In this document: positions 21,389-31,256 of the stretch, piece after piece
How the letters are laid out: each line of letters opens with the position of its first letter
Numbering within the stretch: position 1 is the first letter of the stretch
From: Crambe crambe
Lineage: Eukaryota; Porifera; Demospongiae; Poecilosclerida; Crambeidae
Assembly: GCA_963924555.1 (NCBI GenBank)
Contig: OZ004581.1
Coordinates: forward strand, 5,309,338 to 5,373,337
Reading direction: 5' to 3'
DNA: 64,000 nucleotides
Notes under the pieces: generated by a model
Databases searched by the model: none
What the model saw: the letters and a program-made list of their open reading frames with translations, nothing else
What the model was told of the DNA's origin: nothing
Position numbers and translations under genes: made by a program

Positions 21389-22880
21389 TGCTGCCTGTAA
21401 TAGCCAATAAGATCTAGGAACGATTTTACCTGTTTCCTGGTCTGGGGGATAGGGAAATCAAGAATGGCATCCACCTTGGCTGTCTGCGGCAGGATGGAGT
21501 CGGATCAATATTGTGGCCTAGGTAATCCAGCTTGGCTGAAGTAAAACACTTAGCGAGCTTAAGGGAGATCTTCTTTTCCCTGCATCTGTGTAGGACTGTA
21601 GATAGGACGGATAAGTGTTCTTGCCATATCTCAGTGGCTATTTTTATGTCATCAATGTAAGCTCTGGCTGAAATATCAGCAAAGGTAGCATCCATACACC
21701 TTTGGAAATATGCAGGAGCATTGCAGAGGCCAAAAGGAAGGCGTAAATACTCATATTTTCGACAATGAGAAGTAAAGGCAGTCTTTGGTATGGTGGAAGG
21801 CTCAAGGGCAATTTGATGGTACCCTTTGGTAAGGTCAAGTGTTGTTAGGTACTTGGCTTTACTCACTGTTGCCAACAAGTCATCAATGCGAGGTAAAGGG
21901 TAGTTATCAGGGGCAGTCACTTTGTTGAGAGCCCAGAAATCCACACATAGGCGGATATCACCATTCTTCTTTGATTGGGCTAGACCAAGGTGAGGTAGAG
22001 TGCCTGATGATGCCATGGTCAAGCAGAGACTGGATTTCCTGTTCCAGTTTTGTTTTCCATTATAGTGAGGGCCTGTAGGGCTTCCTGCTGATTGGAAAGG
22101 TGTCACCCATGTCCAACTTGTAGGGAGGCAGGTCTGCAACACCTGGAATAGTGGAAAAAACATCCATAGAGTTAGTTATTAGCAAGGTAATTTCCTGTTG
22201 TTGAGAAGGTGATAAGTTGTCAGTTCCTTTGATGTCTTGTGGAATGTTTATGTTTTTGTTATCATCTGTTGTTGGTCCCAGTGTGTTTATCTGGTGCATC
22301 TTCATCAGGTTCAGCACAAACAATGATGCTTATGTCTGTGGTGTCCGGTGAGTACTTCTTGATGGCATTCCTGTGTCTTTTGAGGACTTTGCCATGTCCC
22401 ATATCAATAAGATAAATTAAGTCATCAAGTTTCTTTTTCACTGTATATGGACCAAGCCAGGAGCTGCTAAGCCCTTCTGTTTTCTAGGCTCAAAGCACAA
22501 TACTGGCTGACCGGGTTCCAAGCTCGATGCCTTAACATTCTTTCTGGTGTCATGGTATGCTTTGGCTGTTTCCCTAGCCTTAGCTTCAACTTCCTCAGCC
22601 GTCTGTTTGGTATCTTCCATGAGTTGCTTAGGTATTCAGTAACTGGCAGGGGCAAGTCTTCTTTTACTCCTTCCAGTGATTCTTTTAGAGAGGAAATGGG
22701 TGTGGTAGGCTTCCTACCAAATAGGGTGTGTGCCCAGTTGAGGAATGCTCTGTTATTCTTATAGCATGTAAGACAAAATGTAACCATTTGTCTCATGTGG
22801 ACTCCTTGGCTCCAGCTTTCTTAATAGCTTTCTTCAATGTGCCATTTAACCGTTCAAGGTATGGATTCCCTCCATCTTGA
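21389..22880 (-). mobile_element. Integrase-RT part of the older Gmr1-like Gypsy
   Basis: Sense order on minus: integrase end (YLERLNGTLKKAIKKAG; NWAHTLFGRKPTTPISSLKE), a basic C-terminal tail, a linker (LPPYKLDMGDTFPISRKPYR), then RT (CVDFWALNKVTAPDNYPLPR; YLTTLDLTKGYHQIALEP; LRLPFGLCNAPAYFQRCMDA; RAYIDDIKIATE). Fossil, with several breaks. Confidence 0.85.
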
Positions 22881-23800
22881 AAAATGCTGGGGAATTATGA
22901 ACTGGTTTAGGGCTTTCAGGTTGATAACTGGTCTCTGCCCCCCCCATCCTTCTTGGTGACTAGAAAGAGATTTGAATAGAACCCTCTCCGAGGTGGTCTC
23001 TGTTATGGCAACCTTCTGTAGTAGCTGCATCAACTCCTCCTGGATCAACTGAACCTGGTCTTGAGAATAATGAGTGCTGGTGAGGCTCGTCCTTTGATAG
23101 ATCATCACCTCTCTTGTCACCTTCCAGGATTGAGCCACAGCATCCAAATCTTTGTCAACTGCCTTTGTTGTTGCTGAAATCTCCAATTTCAGATAGGCGT
23201 CCAGCTGTGGTGTTCTGGTGGCAGGCACTTTGGGAAGGGGATAACGGCTCCGCGTTTGAATTCTCTCTTAGTGCATTTTGCCTCCAGTAGTTTGTTTCCT
23301 CTGAAACCTCTATCAGCTTTGGTCCTTTCGGTGTTCCTTCATTGGAATCAAACCAGACTGGGGTTCTCGTCATCTTCCTCGGCCCCTGAACCGGAGCCAA
23401 CTCTCTCAGCTCAGCTCGTCTTGCAGGTATGCTTTTCATGCTCCGAGGATCCTTCTTCCTACGCTGAGATTTGTCCCTACTTCGAGAGCATGAACAAGTA
23501 TACGTATTCCCATCTTTGTCTCTGCTCCGAGAGTTGGGAAGACTATATGCCTACTCCAGGGTTTACTTGTCTTCTCCAAGACCTGTGGGAGGTAGAGTCG
23601 TAGTCTGACTCACTGCTGCTGCTACTGCAAGAGGAAGCATCGCTCTCACTCCGGAAGATAGTCCCTTTTTTGTAGGGTGTTCTAGGGTCTGACCTCTGCT
23701 GTTTCAGCGAGTCTACAAGCTGTCAAACTTGTCAGACAGCATCTTCATGAGCTGGAGCATGTCTGCCGACTGGTTCTCTGCCATAACTTTGGTCATTTGT
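22880..23800 (-). mobile_element. DIRS-like element fragment (gag to RT start), fossil
   Basis: Minus-strand pieces read MLQLMKMLSDKFDSL (gag-like start near 23760), a Ser-rich stretch, KGPKLIEVSEETNYWRQNAL, then LIQEELMQLLQKVAI and GGQRPVINLKALNQFI. The last pattern (RPVINLKxLNxFV...HFKMEGI) is characteristic of DIRS/Ngaro-type RT. The fragment ends in the RT finger region, where it joins Gypsy integrase sequence near 22880. Broken, age uncertain. Confidence 0.65.
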
Positions 23801-24009
23801 AATGGATAGCAAAGTATCACGTGTTTGAGCTAAGAAAAAGGCCAAAGAATGATTTGTGCAGTGAGTTTTTATACTTAATGGTTACCACGCCCTTGAGGGC
23901 ATTACTGTATGATGTAATAAGCCATAAATTTAGCTGTTTGAGTGGGAAAACTGGCCAAACACCGTTGATATATGAGACTGAGTCTTCTGAAATATAATTT
24001 GGCATCATT

Positions 24010-24310
24010 GCTCCACCCCTTACACAAACTGTTATGCAAGGGTTGTCCGTGGAAGTGGTCTTTGGGTTGCCAGAAGTCCTTTAACCAGGCCAAGGAAGCC
24101 TTGACATCCTCAAGGTTTTAATACACTATAATCCTAATCTCCCTCTTAAACTTGCAGGTGAACGCCTCCGCTTATGGAGTGGGAGCTGTGATCTCACATG
24201 TAATGGAGGGTGGCTCAGAACGCCTGATCGCTTGTTTCCCGAACCTTGTCAAGCAGTGAGCAAAATTATGCTCAGGTGGAGAAGGAGACCTTAGCTTTTG
24301 GTCTTTGGTG
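24010..24310 (+). mobile_element. Gypsy RT/RNase H fragment, fossil
   Basis: On plus, an RNase H start is recognisable: VNASAYGVGAVISHVMEGGS followed by SEQNYAQVEKETLAFG, preceded by RT-thumb-like sequence. It resembles the K02A2.6 type rather than the Gmr1-like copies nearby. A short broken relic. Confidence 0.7.
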
Positions 24311-24314
24311 TTTA

Positions 24315-24490
24315 CTCGTATCGAACTTTGCGCGATATAGCGCGTAATAATGCGTTAATTCGCTGTCAAAATTGACGCGTAGTAACGTCATCTCATGTAA
24401 AAAGTCGCGGATTACGCGTTATTATGGCCACGTAAATTCACGTAAGAGCGCCGTTTAGCGCACATTAATGCACAGTGCACGATAGCACAT
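24315..24490. repeat. CG-rich non-coding block
   Basis: Contains many GCG/CGC triplets (TTTGCGCGATATAGCGCGTA; ATTACGCGTTATTATGG; GCGCCGTTTAGCGCACATTA), in strong contrast to the AT-rich surroundings. Similar in style to 7385-7590 and 63320-63485. From 24490 to 25080 I see no gene. Confidence 0.5.
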
Positions 24491-25084
24491 TTTCGTGAAG
24501 TTTAGAATTTGGTAAAAGAATGGCACTCATGGTAAAGCGAAGCATAATAATTATAGCTCTGACTACTTGCCATCTGCCGAGCTTATTACCGGGCCCAGAC
24601 CCGCAGCTACATGCTCTGACTGACAGGCACATGTCAGTGTACTGCTACTAAAACATGGTGCTTCCTACAGTTTACTTCACAGGCCATCTATATAGCCATG
24701 GATGCACAGGATTTGTCAGGGAGCCCTCCTCGCTCACATACATGAGAACACCCAAGATTAGAAGTCATTAAGTCTTCCTACCTAGCTAACTGGACAACAA
24801 TGATAATAATTAACTTGAACAACTTATTATGAATAAAGATGCATAAGAACAAAAGATCATTATTATACATTAAAGAACAGCAATCTGGCTCCTTGGTCAC
24901 TCTTCACTCCTCCCACTTCTCTACAGATTAATAGCAACACAATTCAAAGGATGCTATGATAATAAGATATTTTAACCAGTTTTGGATTATGATACAGGGT
25001 TCTGCCTAGAGCATTCTCCCAACATACACATACCCTCAGGCCTCTGACAATGTCAAACAGAGAGAAAGACAAGAGTCCAACAGA

Positions 25085-25220
25085 AAGATGGACACAATAG
25101 ACTAATACACACATGCACACCCTCTGACGATGTCAGCACAAAAGGCCAACAGACAGAGGGACACATAATAGACACACCCTCTGACGATGGCCAACAGACA
25201 GAGGGACACATAATAGACTA

Positions 25221-25267
<47 letters not shown>

Positions 25268-25395
25268 GACGATGTCGGCACAAGAGTCCAACAGACAGAG
25301 GGACACATAATAGACTAATACACATACGCACACCCTCTGACGATGTCGGCACAAGAGTCCAACAGACGGAGGGACACATAATAGACTAACACCCT
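25085..25395. repeat. Minisatellite with embedded (CA)n
   Basis: About four units of roughly 70-75 bp built on CACCCTCTGACGATGTCGGC, ACAAGAGTCCAACAGACAGA and GGGACACATAATAGACTAAT. One junction has expanded into a (CA)n run at about 25220-25261. Not CRISPR: units are contiguous and lack unique spacers. Confidence 0.85.
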
Positions 25396-26194
25396 CTTCT
25401 TAGACAACCATATCTCTCGAACCACTCAAGCTACAGCTATGATTTCTGGATAAATCCACTCCAAATTCTATGAACTACGATCTTTTCTACTCGTTGATCC
25501 TTGAAAGAGTCGATGAAAAAGGAGACACTACGGAGCACAGCACTCGACTAATTCAATTAGGAAGCCATCTTTTCTATAATACGCATGCGCATGTATTTGA
25601 TATCCAATTATTCGAAATTATAATATTACTCAGCTGTCTCTAGCTAGCTAGCTCTAGATAATGGTGATAGACTACTGTATCAACTCGGGGATTTAGATCT
25701 ACCAATCCATTTACCGGTAGACTCTATTTCAGCATCTTCAACCTCCACAATAACACAACACCTTGACTCGTTGATAATGATTGGGCTGGTATGCTGGAGA
25801 ACTATTCCTCTTTCATCTGTCCCTGCATACACATAGAAGAACAAACTCTGTACATAGCTAAAGCCATAAAAGAGAGGAAAAAAGACCAGGAACAAGTAAG
25901 GGAAAAAGCATTTCGTGAAATGAAAAAAGATGTAGGGATGACCACTGCTCAAAAAAGTAAGGAAACAAGAAGGATGGAAATGGGATTAATCTTTGTTCTG
26001 TGTATCCAGCCAACAATCCCTACATATACGTACATTACTACACTATAATCTGAAGCTACCCGACGTATATGTAGGGATTGTTGGCTGGATATACAGAACA
26101 AAGATTAATCCCATTTCCATCCTTCTTGTTTCCTTACTTTTTTGAGCAGTGGTCATCCCTACATCTTTTTTCATTTCACGAAATGCTTTTTCCC
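25396..26194. mobile_element. Partial R1 repeat ending in fold-back MITE
   Basis: From CTTCTTAGACAACCATATCT onward it matches the R1 arm and interior (GGATAAATCCACTCCAAAT, CATGCGCATGTATTTGATAT, TGTCCCTGCATACACATAGA). It ends with the fold-back MITE at 25900-26194; the opposite arm is absent. Confidence 0.75.
25900..26194. mobile_element. Fold-back MITE (GGGAAAAA ends), copy 2
   Basis: Hairpin of about 295 bp with GGGAAAAAGCATTTCGTGAA and its complement at the ends; arms as in copy 1. Confidence 0.85.
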
Positions 26195-26204
26195 TTATAA
26201 TAAG

Positions 26205-26455
26205 ATCAACCTACCGACCTACTGGCTATAGTCATCAAAATCCTGCTTTGGCCATCTGTTAGAGCGGCACCTAGAGGCTGATCTTTTGTTATTAGTTTCG
26301 ACTAAAGCGCTACTTCACAAATCAGTGATTATAATTATAGCACTCGGCTAATCTTTCTACATCATTTTGAAGCGCACGTCGGTAGGGGGCGGAGCGTATG
26401 GGCAGGGCCACGTATAAATGCACATGTGGCTACAGTGCAGCCTATTCAGTTCAGT
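26205..26455 (+). repeat. Direct repeat block (pair with 27785-27995)
   Basis: Shares CCATCTGTTAGAGC, GCACCTAGAGGCTGATCTTT, CTAATCTTTC and GGGGC...GGGGCCACGT-type segments with 27785-27995. Downstream of both copies lies R2 sequence, so a larger duplicated block, later interrupted by other insertions, is likely. Confidence 0.65.
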
Positions 26456-26457
26456 AG

Positions 26458-26737
26458 CAGTGGCGGATCTAGGAATGGGCCCAAGGGCCCAGGCCCCCCC
26501 TAAAAATTAGCTAGCTACAACAAAAATGTGGCTTGCATGCATACAAGTTACTACAAATTACAAATGATGTCACTGATGTCAGCTGCTCTGCAATTACAAG
26601 TCACATTTTATGCTACTTTTATATCCGTGCACGGATGCATTTTGGCCAAAAAGTGGGCGTGGCCAGGCAAACATTTTTCCGCACACAAGTGTGCAGATAT
26701 AGGCCCCCTCTATCTATGATTCCTAAATCCGCCCCTG
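26458..26737. mobile_element. hAT-like MITE with 5-bp duplication
   Basis: Ends CAGTGGCGGATCTAGGA and the complement of CAGGGGCGGATTTAGGA, flanked by AGTAG on both sides (26453-26457, 26738-26742). CAG...CTG ends with GGCGGA are typical of hAT-derived MITEs; a 5-bp duplication fits a hAT5-type subgroup. 280 bp, non-coding. Confidence 0.75.
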
Positions 26738-26975
26738 AGTAGCTCTAGGTCATCATTTAGCTAGCTTATCTGATGATCTTCCTGACACTCCTTGCTGCAT
26801 TGCAGTACACAGATGCTCATCCTATAGTAGTATTATAGCCAGTATTTGGCTGTATAGTCAGCTCACTGTAACCACGTCATTTACATTGCTGTTGCTGTAA
26901 AGTTTTATATTAAATAATAGACAAAACTTAAATAGCTAAATAAATTCTTCCAGAGACTGTGTATAGACTATAGTA

Positions 26976-27201
26976 CTGTACTGTAGCCTCGTATGAAAAC
27001 AATCCCTATTTGCTCCAATTAAGTCCTTTCTACCTCCTTTCTACCCTCACGTGATAAGTTTTACCAGGCCTTCCTCTCTTTTATTTTCTTCTTCTTCTTT
27101 TTCTTTTCCTCCCGTTCAATACTTTACTTTTTCTTCGTGAGAGACAGAGAGGAAGGCCTGGGGATGAGGCTAGCGATTGTTTTCATATGAGGCTGCAGTA
27201 T
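26976..27201. repeat. Inverted-repeat element (R3 family)
   Basis: TACTGTAGCCTCGTATGAAA on the left and TTTTCATATGAGGCTGCAGTA on the right are inverted relatives enclosing about 180 bp with a CT-rich tract. The segment after it (27235-27280, TTTATTTAGAAGAAATTTTT then TGCGCTCACTTGTA) recurs inverted at 28605-28650 and direct at 53070-53105. Confidence 0.55.
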
Positions 27202-27295
27202 CAGTTAGATTTTAGGCTATCCCTACTTAACTTTTTATTTAGAAGAAATTTTTTTGCGCTCACTTGTAATAATAGCTAATAATAATAATAATAAC

Positions 27296-27755
27296 TAGCC
27301 TGCACCCACAGAAAATCTGTGGCAATCTTAGTTTGCATTTGAAATTGGGGCTGGTTTCTTCTAGCTAAGCTTTACTTCCTTCAGTGAGGCTTTTCCTATG
27401 CAGTTTTCGTTTTCCTTGCCATATAGGCTTGCTGCAGCCATGCATTCTCCGCTGGCCTAGGCTTACTGCAGTCTCCAGCCCCTTGCTTGTTTCTATCTTC
27501 ACCAGCCTGGCTAGGCTTGCTGCAGTCGCAGTAGCTATTGACCTTTGTACCGAATTTCTCTTTTCTTTCTTCACCCCTCACCTCTTTGTAACGTTGGACA
27601 CTTAGAGCGTCAAGATTCATTGTTGAGTCAAGTCCATAGCTAGGAACTCGAGTGCTTGGGCGTATCGAGCCTTCTTGCTTTGAATTTGCATGTTGTCACG
27701 AGTGACACGCATGCGCGTTACCAATTGACCTTTGAACCGTGACGGACATACGTAC
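27296..27755 (+). repeat. Interspersed repeat, second copy (with 6876-7340)
   Basis: Collinear with 6876-7340, starting TAGCCTGCACCCACAGAAAA. Non-coding. Confidence 0.75.
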
Positions 27756-27784
27756 AGGCGTATTAATATAAGATAATAACAACG

Positions 27785-27995
27785 ATGTACTGACCTATTG
27801 GCTGTAGTCATCAGAATTCTGTTCAGGCCATCTGTTAGAGCAGCACCTAGAGGCTGATCTTTTTTGCTATTAGTTTTCACAGTTCTATTTCACAATTCAG
27901 TGATAATATTATCGGTAGCACTCAGAACACTAGCTAATCTTTCCTTGCCATTTTAAGGGGCGGGGCCACGTGGGTGCACGCTAGCTAGAGCTGTT
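27785..27995 (+). repeat. Direct repeat block, second copy (with 26205-26455)
   Basis: Contains CCATCTGTTAGAGC, GCACCTAGAGGCTGATC and GGGGCGGGGCCACGT, matching 26205-26455 in order and strand. Confidence 0.65.
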
Positions 27996-28024
27996 CAGCT
28001 TCGATTTTAGCTGGCTATTTCTTC

Positions 28025-28510
28025 TGGTCAGATGGTGTTTCAGTCATTCCTCAGTACAGATTCTCATCCTAGTACTTAGCTCTGTGTATATAGTTAGCTC
28101 ACTTCACCATGCCAGTGCCTCCAACCTGTCAGTGTGAACTTTGATTTCAGGCTCCCATTTTCTCTAGCTAAGCTATTTCTTCAGTTAAACCGTTCAGCTA
28201 ACTATCTATTCCAGTCAGATGGTGTTCCAGCCATTCCTCAGTGTAGCTACATGCTCATCCTACAGGCTGTATGTAGTCTTCTCACTTCATCATGCCACCT
28301 CCAACATGTCAACTTTGATTTCAGTATAAGATGCTCCCATTTATCATGAATTCAAGAAATTTTGTTACTTAATGAAATGTATAAGTTAAATTTCTTGAGT
28401 ACTTTTGGACAGATTTCAGTAAAAATACTTTGCGAATCAGTATGATAGGCTCTGCCATGCACACAGATCATTACATTGCTGTTGCTGTAAAGTTTGATAT
28501 TGACAAATTT
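28025..28510 (+). repeat. R2 repeat, tandem-like copies
   Basis: GGTCAGATGGTGTTTCAG plus CATTCCTCAGT (about 28026) recurs as GTCAGATGGTGTTCCAG plus CATTCCTCAGT (about 28215). Each is followed by TCTCATCC/GCTCATCC and TCACTTCA(C/T)CATGCC. The block closes with TTACATTGCTGTTGCTGTAA. Related to 26760-26990 and, inverted, 8040-8230. Confidence 0.65.
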
Positions 28511-28669
28511 CTTTAATTGTTGATCATCAGTGCTACGTACCTACATAAAAGGAAGATAATAAATATGAATTTCTATAGCTATCTAATTACAAAGAAAAAG
28601 AATGGAAATAAGTGAGCGCCAAAAAATTTCTTCTAAATAAAAAGTAAAGTAGAAATATAGCTACATTAT

Positions 28670-28980
28670 CAGGGGTGGCTGAGGACCACAAAAAGTGGGG
28701 GGGGGGGGGGGGGGGGCTCAAAATTGCGCATCGATGACTACTCCCGATGAGCTGTAATGATATTCATAAAGGTTTTGATTCTATACATGTTGTGGCCAAA
28801 CAACAATGCAGTCACTAATGTGCAACATCATTTGTAACTTGAAACAATGCAGTCACTAATATGCCACTAATATGCAGTGACTAGACAGTAGACTTTACTG
28901 CTGCAGTTAGTCAATTATATAATGGGTCAAAAAGTGGGGGGGGCTCTAGCCCCTCTCGCTCCCACCCTCAGCCGCCACTG
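28670..28980. mobile_element. hAT-like MITE with ATTAT duplication
   Basis: Ends CAGGGGTGGCTGAGG and the complement of CAGTGGCGGCTGAGGGTGG, flanked by ATTAT at 28665-28669 and 28981-28985. A G-run follows AAAAAGTG near the left end. About 311 bp, non-coding. Confidence 0.75.
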
Positions 28981-28985
28981 ATTAT

Positions 28986-29325
28986 TACTACTCTTAGCCC
29001 TCCTAATTTCAGTAACCACACCTATGTATATCCAACTTAACTTCACTCCCCCTTCAGCAACAAGTGAGTCAAGTAACCACCCATCACCAAACTCAAGAAC
29101 CACAGCAATATTATAATTCCTATACGTACTTTACTCCTAGCTATTAGGAGTGAAGTAGGAATTGTAATATTGCTATGGTTCTTGAGTTTGGTGATGGGTG
29201 GTTACTTGACTCACTTGTTACTGAAGGGGGAGTGAAGTAGGAATTTAAGTTGGATATAGGTGTGGTTACTGAAACTAGGAGGGCTGAGAGTGATAGGAAT
29301 AGTAATAATGCAGCTATATTTTATG
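28986..29325. repeat. Long fold-back hairpin upstream of death-domain exon
   Basis: The left arm (AGCCCTCCTAATTTCAGTAA, CTTCACTCCCCCTTCAGCAA, CACCCATCACCAAACTCAAG) returns in reverse complement on the right (CTTGAGTTTGGTGATGGGTG, TACTGAAGGGGGAGTGAAG, TACTGAAACTAGGAGGGCT). The turn is near 29140. It lies in the presumed intron just before the death-domain exons; a related fold-back lies near the paralog at 52180-52430. Confidence 0.8.
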
Positions 29326-29394
29326 GCTATCCCTACTGTATTTTTAATTTAGTTTTTGCACTCACTTGTGTAAGTTGATTATTTTCTTCATTAG

Positions 29395-29427
29395 ATGAAC
29401 CTCTGATAGAAGTCACTAAATACAGAG
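29395..29427 (+). CDS. Death-domain gene 1, penultimate exon
   Basis: A 33-nt exon between acceptor TTTTCTTCATTAG and donor GTAAGGAGG. Read in phase 1 it encodes (D)EPLIEVTKYR. The same exon, same length and same splice signals, occurs on the minus strand at 52036-52068, which strongly supports it as real. It joins in phase to the exon at 29479. Upstream exons are not certain; 3145-3195 and 6692-6769 are phase-compatible candidates but lie more than 22 kb away. Confidence 0.75.
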
Positions 29428-29478
29428 GTAAGGAGGTGATGAATAATTCAGTGTGTTGATGGTACTATTTATCCATAG

Positions 29479-29747
29479 ATAAGGAGTTTTGCCCGAGGGA
29501 AGTGGCATCACACTGTCTAAAGGAACTTTCAGTTCAGAGATATATGGATCTTGCTTTGGAACTGGGCTTAGAGATGACTGATGTGGATGGATTTGAAGAA
29601 AGTCATCCCAAAAATTCTAAAAGAGTGTTACTAGAAATTGTACGCTTGTGGATGGACAGAAAAGATCCGAAGTTTCCGCCATCATGGGAATTTTTGAAAA
29701 GAGTACTTGAAGAGATGAAAATGAACACAATAGCTCATACCATATGA
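29479..29747 (+). CDS. Death-domain protein 1, terminal exon
   Basis: After acceptor TATCCATAG the frame reads (D)KEFCPREVASHCLKELSV, then MDLALELGLEMTDVDGFEES, ILEIVRLW-like helix (LLEIVRLWMDRKDPK) and SWEFLKRVLEEM, ending at a stop at 29745-29747. The pattern matches a death-fold domain of about 80 residues: a six-helix bundle with the conserved W/L core, used for homotypic interactions in apoptosis and innate immune signalling in the cytoplasm. Sponges have many such proteins. The domain sits at the very C terminus. A diverged paralog is encoded on minus at 51716-52068. The N-terminal part of the protein is not identified, so its exact role is unknown. 29748-30720 holds no gene I can see. 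Confidence 0.8.
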
Positions 29748-30724
29748 TACTGTTGTTTAAAAATTCTTCACTTTCCTTTTTTAAATACACACGTGTTTCC
29801 AGTGGGAAAGGATCGCTGTCGTGCCAGATCAGTGGCTGGGGGGAGGGGCTGGCAGTGATGATGTACATTATTAGCTATGAATCAAGAAGACATAGTTGTA
29901 CTTCTGATTGGGGTAGGTGAGGTGGCATTTTGTATAGTTCACCAAGGCAGTAATTGCCAAATAATGTTGAGCAAAAATGACTCTTATCTCCATTACAAAT
30001 ATTTGAATTGGTGCCAGATTTGGAATAGGAACAAAAGGGTTATGAAATTATAGTTTGGTTGAATTGGTTTCTATGACAATGGCACTGACCTTTGACCGAT
30101 GGGTACCAACTTGACTGCTTTTTTGATATCTTTGTGCGCTAGAGCGAGTAGATTTGTTGTTTCTTGCCCAGTAGGTTGGAGGAATGTTTGCAAGCTTCTG
30201 AGCAGTACAAGTAACGTAATGGAATATCTCTAACTAGCTACAACCAAAGGGCATCACCATATTCTAATCAGCACATCTGTAGGGCACATAAAAAGGTTCT
30301 ATAGAAAATTTTTATTGCTAACATGATTTTTATGGAAATTAAAATTAATTAGTCCGTTTTTTGAAATGCCAAGTGCATTGCTCTAGTTCTATATTAAGAC
30401 TTCAAATAAAGTATAATTATGATGTAAAATAAGTGTATAGAAAGAAAACAATTATTGATAAGAAAATATAATACTATTATGTTATTCATCAATTCTGTCA
30501 GTCTAATCGCCAGCATTGGCTAGGTCCATAGGCCTAATATGACTTTAATTGCACAGACATGCACTTTTATCACTCACCAGAGAGTGTTTGTGGTCAAATT
30601 CACTTCCTTTAGTTGTAGAAGGCATGAAGCTGTCTGCAGTTGCACCTTGCACAGTAAGTTCCTGTATACATAGAAATCCACTCTATCTCTTCCAACTTAA
30701 TTTTTTTTCATAAGCACCGGTGTC

Positions 30725-30845
30725 ACAGTTTATTTTGTCGCTGGGAGATTCTATCGTGGCGACAAAATATCCTAGGAAATTCTGTCGCGAGCGACATAAT
30801 CTCCTAGGATATTTCATCGCCGCCAGGATATATTGTCGCTGCACA
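30725..30845. repeat. GTCGC/GCGAC inverted motif cluster
   Basis: TTTTGTCGCTGGGAGATTCT, GGCGACAAAATATCCTAGGA, TTCTGTCGCGAGCGACATAA, TCTCCTAGGATATTTCATCG and TATTGTCGCTGCA follow in quick succession. GTCGC and GCGAC alternate and the two TCCTAGGA blocks face each other. It can fold as a compact hairpin; no gene. Confidence 0.6.
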
Positions 30846-31098
30846 TAAAGTACCTATCGGAGAGGTGGTATAGCTATATCTGATTATACAAACACAATCA
30901 CTCACCAACAAATTGCTCTCCTAGCAATAAAACATCTAGGTTGTTTCTGTCTTGGTGATAAATCTCTTCTATAATGGAATATTTTTTCACTAGTTTTTTC
31001 ACTAGTCATTTCTATAGATAAAGTGAGAGATAGAGCAATGCTATTTATAGGTGCATCAAAATCTCAAGCTTGTTAGCTATTCACCTTTATAGTTGGGT

Positions 31099-31122
31099 GT
31101 ATATATATATATATATATATAT
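31099..31122. repeat. (TA)n microsatellite
   Basis: An uninterrupted TA run of about 24 bp within AT-rich intergenic DNA. Confidence 0.9.
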
Positions 31123-31256
31123 CCCACCTAATACATTTACTCCCATAGAGAAAAGTGCTCTTACTGTCATAAATTCCCTCCCTTAGGGTAAAGTGTGTTA
31201 TGACTCATAACGCACTGTTCCCCAGGCTATGAATAACAACAGTTTTAGGTTTTCTG

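Larger units (their letters stand above)
12684..22880 (-). mobile_element. Gmr1-like Gypsy, composite fossil with nested insertions
   Basis: One minus-strand Ty3/Gypsy-type element can be followed from an integrase C-terminal part (about 22.9-22.35 kb), through RT (about 22.3-21.4 kb) and RNase H, to a polypurine tract and a 3' LTR at 12684-12948. Integrase comes before RT, the order known for Gmr1-like Gypsy elements. Three later insertions split it: TATGTGAC MITEs at 20363-21386 and 13115-14149, and a younger Gypsy at 14334-20158. The 5' LTR, gag and first part of integrase are missing; near 22880 it abuts DIRS sequence. It is broken in several places besides the insertions and older than all three inserts. 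Confidence 0.75.

Noticed and set aside
24990-25380. Cysteine/valine-rich minus-strand ORFs
   Set aside because: They are translations of the minisatellite and (CA)n run.
25085-25395. CRISPR-like array
   Set aside because: Units are contiguous with no unique spacers of fixed length, there are no cas genes, and everything else is eukaryotic. It is a minisatellite.
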